DNA of 64,000 bases from Monosporascus cannonballus (taxonomy: Eukaryota; Ascomycota; Sordariomycetes; Xylariales), in contig QJNS01000050.1 of assembly GCA_004154925.1 (NCBI GenBank), positions 124,001-188,000 of the forward strand, read 5' to 3'. Below the pieces are notes generated by a model, which saw only the letters and a program-made list of their open reading frames with translations, was not told the origin of the DNA and did no database searches. This document shows positions 36,960 through 51,102 of the stretch, piece by piece. Position numbers and translations under genes: made by a program. The number at the start of each line of letters is the position of its first letter. Positions within the stretch are counted from its first letter, which is position 1.

Positions 36960-39900
36960 CGGGGGAAAATTAAAAATAAAGCTATTAAAATTTTGGTTAA
37001 GTTCATTTTAAGTATCGTCAATTCGTAAAAGATTTAAAGCATTACCTTAAACGGGTAATTTTTTAATTATATTATTTCGGTGATATTAGGTTCGAATTAA
37101 AGTAAATGGAATAAATAGCTTTATTATAAAGGTTTAATAAAAAGGAAAAAGGAAATAAACGACGTTCGAAAAAGTTGATACGTAATTTTAAAACCTTATA
37201 TTACCAGCTATTTACGTGATTTCGATTATTTTTTTTTATTTTCGCCACTTATCCGTTTGCTATAAAGGGAATTTTTATTATGGCTTTAATCGAATTTATT
37301 ATAATACCGAAATAATATCGCAAATTTTCGAAAATTTTAACTTTGGCGATAATAATTTCGATAATAATAAATTATTATAAAATATTTTTTCATAAAATAA
37401 TAACCTTAATTAAAATAATAATTTAAGAAATTTTGTTATCGATAATTAAAATAATAACGAAATATTTAACGAAAATTATTTGCTAACAGGCGACGGTAGA
37501 AATTATTAAAACCAAAAACCGGTTAAAATAAATTCAAATTAACAATAAGATATCCCAAAATTAAGTTCGGAACTTAATTATTTATAATTTAACTAATAAT
37601 TACCGAATAAAAAACAACCTAACTTATTAAGCTTACCCAGCCAAAAAAACCGCTTTATTACGCCAGATTATTTAAGCCGATTCCAATCACAAATATTACG
37701 GGGGGCCAATTTTCCCATTATTAACCAGGAATATTACGAATATTAAAAACGTTAATACGAGAATTAAATGGTTTAATTCCAGCGGTAATTATGGTTTTAA
37801 AAAAGCGATAATAGCAAAAATAACGAAAACCTATTAAGCGAAATTATCGGCATATTTAATAAAATAAACCGTAATTCGGAATACTGGTAAAATTTTATAT
37901 AAATTTATTTATGGATATTTAAGTAACCTAAAATTAAATATTAATAATATAAATATTATTTTACATATTTTACTTTTTTTAAAAGAAACAACATAAATTC
38001 CATAAAAAATTCTTACGGAATAATATATATCGTAAAAAAATAAATTAAACGGACCTTATTATTAATAATAAAATTATTATTATAATTACGGTATATATAT
38101 GGTTTAAACTAATCCTAAATAATTATAATATAACCTTTTATTAATAAATTTTTATTAAATTCTTTTTATTTTAATTTTTTTAAAAATAATAATTTTAAAC
38201 TAATTTTTATTGATTATAAATTAAACCTAATATTATTTAAAGTATTTAATCTTAATTAGATTTTTTTAATTAATTATTTTATATCTTAATATTTACTTAT
38301 TAAAAATTTCCTAAATATATATTTTCGAATTGTAATATTATTTTACGGTAACGGCTTTAAATTATTAATAATAAAAATATATATAATGTATATACAGATA
38401 TATATTAACGTAATTATTAAATATAAACTTAAAAATATCTTTTTAAAGTTTTATAAATTAATTAATTAAAACGTTTAAATTATACGGTACTTAGTATTTT
38501 CGTTTTAAAAAATTATTATGTATTAAATTAACCGGGAATTAAAAAACGTTATTTTTTAATTAATATTTAACTTTATAATATCAAATTAAATAAGTTTAAT
38601 AACGATAAGTTATTACGTTAATAAAGAAAATTAAAAATAATTAATTAATTTCGCGTTCTTATTACGGATAATAACTTTAATATTAAATAATTAATTATAT
38701 AAAATAATTTTATCGAAAGTTAAACAATAAGTTCCAGGAACCAAACGAAATTCGACATTATATATATATATTATATGCTTTATAAAATACATTTAATAAC
38801 TTTATTAAAATTTATAATATAAAATTATCGAATAAATTTGAAAAAACTTTAGATGAATATAATAAAAAATTTAAAAACTTGCCGAAATAAGGCAAAAACC
38901 TTATTAACCCGAAAAAAAACATATAATTATATTAATACGTATTTTTTTGAAATAATTATAAAATAATTATTTAATTTTTATAATTACGCATACTTATTAT
39001 CTGGATTTATTTTAACTTTAATAAAAAAAACCTTTTTATAAATTTAATAAAACATAATAATAAATAAGATTTTGGATTTTAAAAAGGTATTTTAAATAAT
39101 CCGTAACGTCCATAACCGTTAAAATTCGGTATTTTTTTTATTACGTACTATAAAAATATACTTTATAATTTAAAGGTTTATACGCAAATATTTATTTTTA
39201 AAAAAAGCAAGTTATATATTATTTCTTAACGGTATTAAATTTATTCGTTATTTAATTCATATTTCCAAATACTTTATTTGAATAACGAATAATTTCGGTT
39301 TTTCCCGAGAAAATTATATCTTCTATATAATGGGCAAATACCAAATTATATTTAAATATTTATATAAATACGAAAAGCATATTATTAAAACTTATTAAAA
39401 ATATTATCCGCATAAAAAAATAAAAAATAAAAAAAAATAGAAAATAAAAAAACTAATATTTTTTAAATTTATTAACTAATTATTAATATAATTACGATTA
39501 TTACGGAAAAATACTAAATTAATAATTTTAAATATTTTTAAATATATTAATAAATTATTTACTAATAATTACTTATTAATTTATTTTTCTGTTTTAATTT
39601 ACTTATTTTTAAATAATACGGTTATAAAATTCCGTAATTACTTTAATAATTAATAAAAATATTTTTAATTAAAATTATTTAATAATATATTTTATGGGAA
39701 AACCGTGAAATACTTTAAGCAAATATATAAAAAATATTGGAAAAATATAATAAACGGAATATATAATTTATTATACGTATTTTTATTTCGAATTACAAAA
39801 ACCTTACCGAAATTTTCTTATTAAATTTAAATTTTGAAAAAAGGGATTTGGTATACCGTATTAACGATAATCCGTAAAAGAATATTATTAACGATTATTT

Positions 39901-41034
39901 TTAATACGAACGTAAATAATTTAATTAATATTTTAAAAAATTATTTTTTAATTATATTATATAAATATCCGTTTAAACGAAACCGTTTTAATATTATAGT
40001 AACGGATTAATAATATATTCCCCGGTTTTACTTACTTTGGACGTAATTTATCATGTATTTAATATTTTTCCGTATTAATAAAACGTACCTGGAAAGTTGT
40101 TCTGTTAAAATATTATTTTAATTATTAATTAATATTACCGTAATAATTTAAATCAATTTTACTCATATTATTTTACGTTCGATTTAAAATATATAATTTG
40201 AATAATAATATTATATATAATAATAACAACCTTATTTATGCCCGAAAACGATTTGAAAAATATAAGAAAAAAATATAACAAATATTTTAAACTCCGGTTA
40301 TCGAAAGTTTAAAGAAATTATTAAAGTAATATAACTTATTATTAAATAAATATACGGGGTATTAAATAATAATTTAAAAAATCCGGATAAAACCGAAAAT
40401 AATAAAAACAAAAATTTGGTATTCCGGGAATTTCCATATGCTAATTAAATTATTAAAATAAGTAGATTTTAATATAAAAAATTACATTTAAAAATTAATT
40501 TTACAGAAAAAAAAGTTAATTAATGTCAAAAATAAGGGCGTTATTAAAAGATAAACGAATAAGATTTCGAAAAATTAAATTTTAATGCTTATTTAAAACT
40601 GGTCGTTTTTTTGGAATAACTTAAATCTATCGTTATAATTATAGTAAATTAGGCCCGTAATTACTAGGTTAAGGCGATAAATAATATAATTAACATATTC
40701 GTAATCTTTAAAGGCGGATTAAATTTAATATAAAATTATTTTTTCCTTCCTTTTTTATTTATTATTTATTTTTATTATATAATATATAAATTTTAACTAT
40801 AAAAATTATTTATTTATATAAATTAAAATTAAAAAATAATTATAAAATAATAATTTTATATATATTATTTTTATTATAATAAGGAAATAAAACTTTTTAA
40901 AATTAAGCACTTAAATAAATTATGAAAAAAATTTTTAATTACTTTATATTACCCTATATACCCTATTTTCCAAAAAATCGTTTATATCTATACTTAATCA
41001 GAAATTCGCAAAATATCTATCGATTACTATACTA
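36960..41034. other. Degenerate AT-rich DNA, unassigned
   Basis: It would include the 5' flank of the H3-like relic. The first 250 bases and 37480-37900 are less AT-rich, and one forward frame near 37670-37830 reads KYYGGPIFPLLTRNITNIKN then RIKWFNSSGNYGFKKAI with few stops, so an old coding region is likely, but I recognise no family. From 37900 to 40480 AT content is extreme and nothing can be supported. Confidence 0.4.
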
Positions 41035-42070
41035 TTATTGCAATTAATAACTTTACGTTATGATAATAATCAATTTAATTATAATAATAAAATTGTATTA
41101 AAATAATTTTAAAATAATTATTTGTTAATAATTTAATAACTGCAATAATAGCCAAAATAACGCGTATTAGGTAAATGGCTCGTTAATTAATTCTGCAATT
41201 AAAAAAATTACCTAACGTTAAAAAAGAATTTCCCGCATTATAAAATAACCTTCAGCTAGGAAAATAATACCTAAGCGCCCGGTTTCTTTTAAAAAGCGAA
41301 AACGATACGTTTTACCTAGTAATAAGTTTTCTTTAAAAAATAATATAATCTTAAAATAATACTAATATATATAACTGCCATTTTACGTAAAATCCGATAA
41401 TATTTAATAAATATTAAGTTATTACTTAAAAAAACGCCTTTTTAACGTTTAATAAGGGAAATTTCGTAATAGTTCAAAAGCTAATAACGATTCCAAATTT
41501 TTGCTATAGGCGTTATATAGGAAACGGCAGAAACTATACTAATAAAATTATTTGAAAATAAATAATACATAAAATAATTTTGAAATAATTTAATTTTTTA
41601 TAACAACCAATTCACGCGTTATTTATGCCAAACAAATTATTATTTAATAAAAAAATATGCAATTAATTAAAAATATTTTAAGCTATTACCAAAGGTTAGT
41701 AAGACCGTAAATGAAAACTGCGGCTCCCGGTAAAAATTTGGCGTTTTATTAAGCAAAGCTTATAATTAAAGTTTTAAACGTACCAACAAAACGCGCAAAA
41801 TAATAACGCGTAAAATAATAACGCGCAAAATAATAAAAATTCGGACAATACGCAAGATAATAATAATAATAAAATTTTAAGCGAGATTTAAGATTGTTTT
41901 AAAGGGAAATCGGCGTTATTTGGTTTTATGATATCTAAAAAGTTTTATGTAATTTAGCTGCAAATTCTTTAATATTACCACTTTTACCGGATTGTTTCAG
42001 ATTATTTCAAACTATTAAAGCGATTTGCTTTATGTGCAAATTTTTTACCCACTGGGTACCCGTGGGTCCT
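41035..42070. repeat. Repeat R, copy 2
   Basis: Direct repeat of 1-1110 with the same block order. It has about three minisatellite units instead of six, and it lacks the 25-base duplication seen in copy 1. It is slightly less RIP-mutated at its right end (CCCACTGGGTACCCGTGGGTCC versus CCTACTGAGTACCCGTAGGT). The Asn/Gln-rich frame is at about 41690-41975 and has a one-base shift near 41740. Confidence 0.8.
41690..41975 (+). pseudogene. Asn/Gln-rich ORF relic in repeat R copy 2
   Basis: This is the counterpart of 660-1020. It reads NAQNNN units, NSDNTQDNNNN, then FKGKSALFGFMI and KKFYVI. Stops are TAA at Gln-compatible sites. It is shorter in the repeat and carries one frameshift upstream. 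Conservation of the flanking segments in both copies, while the repeat number varies, supports a former protein with a low-complexity middle. Unknown function. Confidence 0.4.
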
Positions 42071-42540
42071 TGGCAAGACCTAATGGGTACCCAATGGGTC
42101 CTTGGCAAATCCGATGGGTACCCATTAGGACCCATGGGTCTTCGTGGGTCACCCACGGGTACCCATTCCCTTACCCTAACTTTGCTTACCCCCTCCCTTT
42201 CCGCACCCTCTCCCCTTCTAACGTAGGGCTTACTAACGCCCTGGCCTTGCCGTTAACGGCCTGCGCCAAAAAACGAACCAATACCAACTGACAACACCGA
42301 TCCTAAAACATGGCGTCTTCGTCGGTAATCCTAGGCGCACCGGGGGACGTATTTCCTTAACTATAAAATATCCGGTTTCCTTCTTTATTGTTACGGCACA
42401 GAAAAACAAAAATCTAACCATTACACCACCAAAAGTGAAACGTTATCAGCTCGAACACTAACCGCCTTGTTCTGCCCTATAGGGTAAGGGAATGTGTATC
42501 CGTAGGTCACCCGTAGGAACTTATGAAAAAAAAAAAAAAA
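42045..42540. repeat. GC-rich foldback-like island FB2
   Basis: The left arm 42045-42178 closely matches 25953-26114 (CCTTGGCAAGACCTAATGGGTA, GGGTCTTCGTGGGTCACCCACGG). Its inner end GGGTACCCATTCCCTTACCCTA recurs inverted at 42477-42510 as TAGGGTAAGGGAATGTGTATCC, so a spacer of about 300 bases is framed by inverted arms. The right arm is followed by A-rich runs (42525-42540, 42567-42578). Short ORFs here (42025-42291, 42032-42226, 42233-42421) overlap on both strands and are not convincing genes. Confidence 0.6.
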
Positions 42541-45500
42541 CTTACGGGCCACCCATAGAAGTTTTCAAAAAAAAAAATAAAACTTTTATAAGTGATCCGC
42601 AGGTATTTTTAAATATTTGAAAAATAGTTACGGATTACCTATCGATAATAAAATAATTTGAAATAATCATATGTAATTAATAAGCCCAATTTTTTAAACA
42701 TATATTAAAATAATTAAAAATAATCATATTTAATTAAGAACTCAAATTTATTAATAATATAAAAAAAGCTTTTAAATATTATAAGTATATTAACCTTATA
42801 TTTTGCTTATATTAAATATAATTAAATCGTATTTTTAATTAAGTTATTAGATTCAAATTCAAGTACCGTTATGTCGTTTATTTTTTTGGCTTGTTGTAAA
42901 TTTATTTTTTAATCGGTTTAATATTTGGTTTTCGAATATTATATTTTAATAATTATATACACAGGTGTTTTAACGTATTATTCTTATCGTAAATTTATTT
43001 TACACAATCTATATTTGTTTATAAGATAATTGGTTTTTTATAAATAATATATAAATTATATATTATAAAAATTAAATTTTTTTATATTTATTTCAAAAAA
43101 ATATTTGTTTTCGAAAAATGTAATAAATATTAATTTTATTATTTTTTGTTTAAACGTTCATAATGTTTATTTAATTTCGTAAATAAACTTTTAATATTTA
43201 TATAATTTCGCAAATTATTTGCTAAAAAATACCTTAAATATTAGTAATAATTGGTCGAATTAGTAACGTCGAATTTCGTAAAACGTTTGCGTTATAAAAA
43301 GTTAATTTTAAATTTTCAAAATGATTATAAAATAATTTTATTTAAATTAAAAAATGGCATATTATAAATTCAGTGTATGTAAAAAGTATCGACTTTTTTC
43401 GAATAATTATAAATTGTTTTTTACGTAAAGTTGTTTTAAAAAAATCGATGAAAAATAAGTAATTCTTTAATACATGTATTAATTATATTTTAAAAAATCG
43501 GTAATATTAATCGGATCAATTTAAAATACTTTTTATTATAATAAAAAGGTATTTTTAAAAGATTTTATAAATTTTGATTATAATTAAATATATATTTATA
43601 AATAGTAAATAATGATTTAAAATAAAAAGGTTTATAGATAAAATACTATTACGTTAAAATAGTTAAGTTAAAAAAGTTAGTAAAGAAAAAAATAAACTTC
43701 ATTTGTAAGGTTTTGTTTAGTTATAATAATAGTTTTATTATTTAATTTAAATTATCTTATACTTAAATTTTATTAAGTTATATTAAATAAAAAGTTAGTT
43801 AAATTTTTATACGTTTAAATATATATTTATTTTGCGTTAAAGAATTATAAATATAAATATTACGTAATTTATTGCTTAAATTCAATAATAATAAGTTTTA
43901 TTTAAGAGAATTAAGATAATACGTTATCCGAATTATTATATACGAGTAATTGCGATTTAATAATGTTTAGATGCTATATCTTTTTTATGAACTTTTTTTA
44001 AGTAGCTTTATAATATTATCATTTATTGCTGTCTTTTTTTTCAAATAATAAAAATATTGTTCGAATTAACAGATATTTCCTCGTTGATATATTGGAATCC
44101 GTTCGACGCATCAATTTAACGAAGATTAAGAGTTTTTTATATTTTCTTCTTATTTTGGTTAGGTATATTTAACTTATTTAAGGTTTTTTTAGGATTATCG
44201 GATATTAAATTCGTAATTAGTAATAGCTTTAATATATCGATAAATAATATTTCGTATTTTTTAATGGGATCTATTTAGTGTAAACGAGATGGTTTCGTTA
44301 AACGTTTTATTAAGACGAATTATGGGTATTATATACTCGAAATTTTGCAGTCTGGTATCGTAATTGATTATAACTTGAAAAAATAATATAGAAAAAAGCT
44401 AGTCGTAAAACTGATAAGGATTTGTAAAACCTTTTATATATATTTAAGGTGTACCTTAAAGGTTTATCTTTATAGCTATTATTAATATTATTGCTTAAGA
44501 TATATAGTACAAAGATTAATATTTCGTCTTTGCCGAATTAATTAACGGATACAAATTTTATTATAGTCGAACTATAGCAGTAATTTCGTATTTAATGGCT
44601 TTTAAAAAGGTTTATAAAAGTAAAATATAATATATTTGAATTATAAATATTATTAATTCATTAATATATTCAAAAATATTAGATATCATATTTATCGTAC
44701 AAATTATATCGTATAAGAAACTTTTATATACTTATCGTAGCCAAAGAAATATGACCTAACTTTATATAAATTTTTATTTATAGATTTTAATTTTAGTTTT
44801 GATTTTAATTTAATAATTACTTAAAACCTTTTTATTACTATATCTATTTTTGTAATATTTTCTAGAAATTAAAAAGAAATTTAAAATTAATCATAATTTA
44901 CTATAGAAATTTCTTTATCATATATTGTAATAATAGATTTATTTAATCATAAAAATATAAATAATAAAAGATTTTTTATAAATATTATTTTTATAACGTG
45001 ATTTTATAAAATCATGATTAATTAATTTTATTTAGTAAAATATTAATTTAAATATATTAATATTTTATATATTTTACGATTTCTAATTATGTTTCAACTT
45101 AAAAGGTTAACTTTTTAAGTATATAAGTAATTATAAACTTTTATAAGTATCTTTATAAAGTTTAATAAAAATGTATATAAATTAGTTTTAAAAAACTTTT
45201 AAATGCTTCTAAAAAATAGCTTAAAATATAAATGTTAATGGTTTTATTTATTTTTATATTTAATGAAGTGATAATATTAATTTAAAAATATATTATTTTA
45301 TAATTGATATTTTTAATATAATATAATTATTATCAATATATTTATTTGTAATATATAAAACAAATTAAAATGTAATTTAGTAGTTATAATTAAAAATTAT
45401 ATTTATTTTAATAAATACACAATGTAAATCTATTTTATCAATTTATAAAACTTTATATTTAATTATATGAATTTACATAAGATGCCTTAAAAAGCCTTCA

Positions 45501-46949
45501 AAAATAATAAATTAAAATATATATTAAAAATTTCAAATATTATTAATATTTTATATTACATAGATTTCTACTTAATAAAATATTATAGAAATAGAAAAGG
45601 AAATTACCTATAAAAAAGAAATTTTAATTTTAAGAATCGAATTTACTTAACACTTAAATAAAAGAATATTTTAATTTTTAAAATATTTAAGAATTTATAC
45701 AAAATTCCGTTTAATATTCATAAAATTAAAAACTTTATTTACGTTAATATTTCTTAAAGATAATATTTATAAATCTATGAAATTTATTTCATATTATTTA
45801 TATTATTAAACATTTAAATTTTTATTTCAATTTTTATTTCAAAAGATATAAAATTCTTACGGTTATTTATACATTAAAAATCATAATTTAAATATTTTAA
45901 AGTTTTATATTATTACTATTAATAATAAATTAAACATAACTTAAAAATACGCTTAAACAAAACGTTTTCGGTATTTATTTTTGCAATTAATTACTTTTAT
46001 TAATAAAATAATTAATTACAAAAACAGGCACTTTTATTTTAGTTTATATTTAATTATAATATATATATTTTATGTAATATTGTTTTAATTATTTTACGAA
46101 GTCTTTTTGAAAAAGACTTTAAAAATAACGATATAAATTTAAAAGTTTATAATTTAATTAAGGTGATTATAGTATAATATTATTTAATTATTTAAAAATA
46201 ACCTTTAAATGTCAGCCCTGATATAATTGTAAAAGAAAAATAAATAAATTTACGAAAAAAAAATAAAAAATAAAACTTTTAACAAAACCAAAACTTATAT
46301 TATAATTTAATACGTTACGATGTCAACAACTACCGTAATAAAAAACTGAAAAGTTTAAATAAGTTAAACCACACAATATACTATAAGGATATTTTTAATA
46401 TATTAATAAATGAATTTATTAATTGAATTAAAATATATAAAGAAATATATATAAATATTTATATGTATTGTTTTTTAAATTTATATAATATTACTTTATA
46501 ACATAAATTCGTTATTTTATATAGTGTTTATATTTCGAAATGTAATTAAACTTTTAATATTTCTTAAATTATTATAATATTTCTATTAATTTAAATTCGT
46601 ATAATTTAAGTTTAATATTTAGTTAGATGAGTTAGCCGTTATATATATCGTAGTAGAAAACTATATAATACTAATTACAAATTATATTACGGTATTAGTA
46701 ATAAATTAATGAGATCATTATAAAAAAGCGCTTTTATAAAGTCGAAAAAGCTAAAAGCGAAATGTTTAATTAATTACTGTAACATTTTTTAAAGGATAAA
46801 AATAAACTATAAACTTTGACAGTATTTTATTACGCGGGTGTAATAAAACTTTTAAAAACTACTAGTTACACTAATATATTTCTTAAATAATTAAGAAATT
46901 AATTAAGTAAGCTTTCGTTCGGTTTTTAATAATGAACACGATCTACACG
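42541..46949. other. Degenerate AT-rich DNA, unassigned
   Basis: There is no supported gene on either strand. Around 44050-44700 base composition is milder and a - strand frame reads RLHQIDPIKKYEILFIDILK with few stops, faintly like the start of a retrotransposon integrase core, but this is too weak to call. The rest is A/T-rich with scattered TAA-bounded short frames. Confidence 0.4.
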
Positions 46950-49400
46950 AGAAAGAATTTTAAAATTTAATTAATAAAGACACTAAATATATTACTATTT
47001 AAATAAAATACGTTATGTAAAAAGTAATACGAATAATAGAAAGGTATGGCGCATTATTACTTATATTAAAATACAAATGCGGTAAATAAATAATAACTTA
47101 CTAAAACGATTTTCGAAAAAGCTAGAATAAATCGCTTAAATATTACTATCTTGCTACAAATATAAGACCTTTTTTTAAAAAAGCTTAAAGCGAAATTACT
47201 AGAATATAACGAATCGAACTATAGAATAATTCTTAAAAATAACAAAATAGCTTTATTTTATCGGTTTTATAACTTATATAAAACTGAGGTACACGTACTT
47301 CGTGCTTAACTTAAAGATAAGCTTAAAAAGGACCACAAATAACGCTTTAAATTGCGAAAATATATCCGATATTCTTCGAACTTAAAAAACGAAAAGTTAT
47401 AGTGAGTTATTAACTATCAATAGCTAAGTAACATTATTATTAAATATCGAATACCCTTGCCTTTTATTAACGAAATAAAGAAATATCTTTATAAAGTTAA
47501 ATAATTTACAACCTTAAATTTTCGAAACGGCTATAACCTAATTCGAATTAAGTTAATATATTAGTAAAAAATAATAATCAAAACAAAATACGAATTATGG
47601 GAATTTTTAATTACCTTATTAGGACTTAAAAACGTGTTAATAACCTTTTAACAAATAATTAACTATATAATACGAAAATATCTAAATATTCTCGTTATTT
47701 GTTATCTTGTTAACATTATTATATATTCGAAAATAGAAAATAGTATATAAAATACGTTTATAAGATTTCACAAGTATTATAAAACGGTAATCTTTTAATT
47801 AACGCAAAAAAGCACGGTTTAGATTTAAAAAAAATTCAATTTTTAAAATGCATTATTACTCTAGACTATATTAAATAAATTTTAAAACGTTTACCTTTAT
47901 TAAAAACTAAGTAACATTAACTAATATTATAAAGGTACAGGCATTTCTCTGATTCGTCAATTAGTATCGACGATTTATACGACGTTTTAACAAAATCGCA
48001 ATGTTATAAAATAAAGCTCACCCGGAAAGAGAAACGATTCTTATCGGCTCCAGCTATAAAAGAGGCCTTTATTAACGAATTACTACTTAAATTATACGAT
48101 TTAAAACGATTAGTCGAATTAAAAAGCCGAGGCTGTAAACTTTATATTAAAAGCAATAATCTATTAACGAAACGATAAAGAAAACTTACGTTTTATTGCC
48201 TTTAATATTTACACGTTATACGAAATAAAATTAAACTACTTTATTAATAATAAGAAATACTTAACAATCGTTAAAGACTTTAAAAAGCTTAAACATTATA
48301 TTAAGGGCAACTTTTATCAAATAAAGACATACACGGATTACAAGAAAAGTTTTTATTTTGTACTTATAAAAGGATTAATAAAACGGCAATTACGCTTTGT
48401 TAAATATCTTTTCAATTTCGATTATATTACTATCTATTCAAAATAATTCAAATTAGCTAAGTAAGCGTTATTAATAAAGAATCTAACCGAGGAAAATCTA
48501 AAGTTAATGTTTAAAAAATAATTTTTACTAAAACGCTTAAAGAATATTTATAATAATAATAAATTACTATTATTCGAATATTGGTTTTAAATATATATTA
48601 AAATGTTACATAATATAATAATGGCTTACTTAAAAATTAAAAATTAAAAACGGTTTAAGGTTTAAAGAAATGTTAGGAAAACTCAATACGATATATTTAC
48701 GAACAGTAATTATACAAATATCTAGAGATTTATAAAACTTTAAAACGACTATAAGGAGTATATTATTTTCTTGAAATGAAATCAGCGTTATAAAAGGGCT
48801 TACATTAATTCAATATATATATAAAGGCGAAAATACGACGAAATAAACTATATAAAGAACTATTACTATTACTAGTTATAAAACAACTATAGAATTTAAT
48901 TATATTTAACTATATTATAAAACTTTTATATTAAAAGATTTATTTAAGGGCATATATTACGATATTATCTTGGTAATCGTGTATCGATTTACGAAGTTTG
49001 ATTGTTTCTTTTCAATAAATTAAAAGTGCGAATGTTGAATAAATGTCACATATTTTCTAAAAATACGTCTTTAATATATACGAATTGCTAACATAAATCA
49101 TCTTAAATGAAAATATAATATTAACTTTATAGTTTTAGAAAGATATAATATCACATATAGGTTTAAATTGTAAATTATTAAGCCTTATTAAATTGTAAAT
49201 AAAAATATAAAAACAAAGGATTAAAAGTTAAAGACTTAATTATAGTACCATGTTAATTACAAAAAATATAACTAGATTAAAAAGTTACTTATCTCATAAC
49301 TAGCTTATAATATTAGTTATTATGCAAGCATTAACCCGTTTTGAATAACTGTTAATTACGACTTTTTTTCAAAGGTTTATAACAAAACACTGGTCGGTCT
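46950..49400 (+). mobile_element. Ty3/gypsy pol relic D
   Basis: Forward frames give gypsy reverse transcriptase: KYRIPLPFINEIKKYLYKVK, then FTTLNFRNGYNLIRIKL (about 47446-47555), TKYELWEFLITLLGLKNV, and a polymerase site at 47703-47714 reading YLVN for YLDD. Connection and RNase H follow (FINELLLKLYDLKRLVELK at about 48070-48125), then an integrase core (GIYYDIILVIVYRFTKFDCF at about 48950-49010). No LTR pair could be matched, so borders are approximate. It is distinct from A and B and closer in style to relic C. Confidence 0.75.
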
Positions 49401-50908
49401 AATATCGAATGAGCATTTTATAGTTTAGAATAATATACTTTAGGTCTTTATTTTATTGGTTATATTTTTATATTTATATTTATTATTTATATTAATTTAG
49501 TATGAAGAATTTTTATTGTTCGAATTTAAGTGATTATTCAGAAATAATCAAAAGTTACTTTATTAATTTCTTAATTATTTAAAAGAATATAAAAGCTTAA
49601 GTATAATCTTGTAAAAGTTATATTGTTCTTAATTAATTATATAATATTAAAAGTAATTATTTATTATTATATTTTAATATACGGTTCGAAATAAATAATT
49701 GCGTATTTAACTTTTTTATCGTCGTAATTAAGCTTTTTATTTTCGGTATTTTTTAATCTTCTATAAATTACTTTTATTTCTAATAATAAACTTAATTAAC
49801 TTGTTATTTTCCATAAACTATAATTTGTAATTATTACTTAGTAATTTACTACCTTAGTATAATAATATCTTTTACTCGTATTTATATTATAATAAATTTA
49901 TTTACCGTAGTTGTTATTACGAAGAAAGCTTTAAAGAAAATTTATTACTTAAAGATTTCTTTCTGTTATATTACAATTCTTTAAGAGTATGATCCGTGTT
50001 TTAAGTCGTCTTTTAATCGTTAAATTTGTTATTTAAATTATTTAAATTATTTATATTATTATTAAAGTTATTATTTATGTTAACGTAACGCTACTTCTCA
50101 GTAATTAATATGCTTTTAAAAGGTATTTTAGTGATATACTTTAAATTCAAATTTTCTTTAGCAAATTATCAATATGTTTAAAAATAATATATTGCTTAAT
50201 TAAGTTTTCCGTAAACGTGCGTTTTAATTACAAATATATAAATACCAGTTAAAACGTCTTTTTACGCTTTAAAATTAATTCTTTGCAAATTGAACAATCG
50301 TAATATTAATAATATTATAAAAAGGGTTTTATAAAGCAGTGTTTTTCGATTTACTTTTTCGCTATTATAAGTTTATCGCTTTGTTTCCGTTATTATAGTC
50401 GGTAACTTTCGTTATTAATGCTTTTTTGAGATTATTTTTTATTCAGTTAACGAAATTAAATATTTATCATTATAAATATATACTTTTTTTAACAATAAAC
50501 CTTTTATTCTTTTTATAAGTAATATATTAATTGCATTTGTAATAATTTTCGTAAAGCTTTTTTTGTAGCTTAAACTTTTTTAAACATAAGATCTTATTTT
50601 ATGTTTAATACTACTTTAATTGCATACATATATTTTAATATATTTGTTATCGTTCTTAATTTTATTTTTTCGTTATTATTAAAAGATTACTTCAAAATCG
50701 TTTTTATTCCTTTACGTTTTTAAAATATTTTCTTTACTAGAAAATAAATATTCTTAATTTATATTATATTAACACTTTATTGTTATTAGAATAATTTCAA
50801 AGATATTATTTAAAAATTAAAATTCAAGTATTACTTTATAAAGTAGTTTTAAACTCTATATATTCAAGTGCGTTATCTTTTATTTTATTATAATTATAGT
50901 AGTTAATT
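49401..50908. other. Degenerate AT-rich DNA, unassigned
   Basis: Nothing is supportable here. It begins after the integrase core of D and could contain D's 3' end or another element on the - strand, but I found no LTR, RT or transposase motif. Confidence 0.4.
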
Positions 50909-51102
50909 TAGCTTTAGTCGCGTTATAGATAGCTCAGACAGGGCTCAGAAGGACTGTCGGCGCAGGAAGACCTAGGAATCCGAACTGTGTTATGGCACGT
51001 AATTAAATCGCCAGCTTACGAATGGTGAGCTAGGGAGCCGAATCACTGAATCGCTAAAGATAAGCCAATAAATTAGATCATTCGTAACGCGATACTACGC
51101 TA
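50909..51102. mobile_element. Probable MITE with TA target duplication
   Basis: This 194-base segment of near-normal base composition lies in AT-rich DNA. Its ends are imperfect inverted repeats: TAGCTTTAGTCGCGTTATAG at 50909-50928 against CGTAACGCGATACTACGCTA at 51083-51102 (reverse complement TAGCGTAGTATCGCGTTACG). The outermost TA on each side fits the TA duplication of Tc1/mariner-pogo elements. It has no ORF. Being short it may have escaped RIP. A pogo transposase relic lies 2 kb away, but I could not match these ends to it. Confidence 0.55.

Noticed and set aside
42160..42185. Telomere-like CCCTTACCCTAAC
   Set aside because: Only one or two degenerate units, part of the foldback arm's inner end; no tandem array.
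42025..42421. Overlapping ORFs over island FB2
   Set aside because: They translate palindromic repeat arms (repeated WVP / GTHG-type words) and occur on both strands.
42395..42430. tRNA-like A box (TGGTGTAATGGTTAG) on the - strand
   Set aside because: No B box or cloverleaf follows at a usable distance; the next 60 bases are unrelated. A tRNA-derived SINE is possible but not supported.
44050..44700. Possible integrase core on the - strand
   Set aside because: One short similarity (RLHQIDPIKKYEILFIDI) with no zinc finger, no second block and no partner domains.
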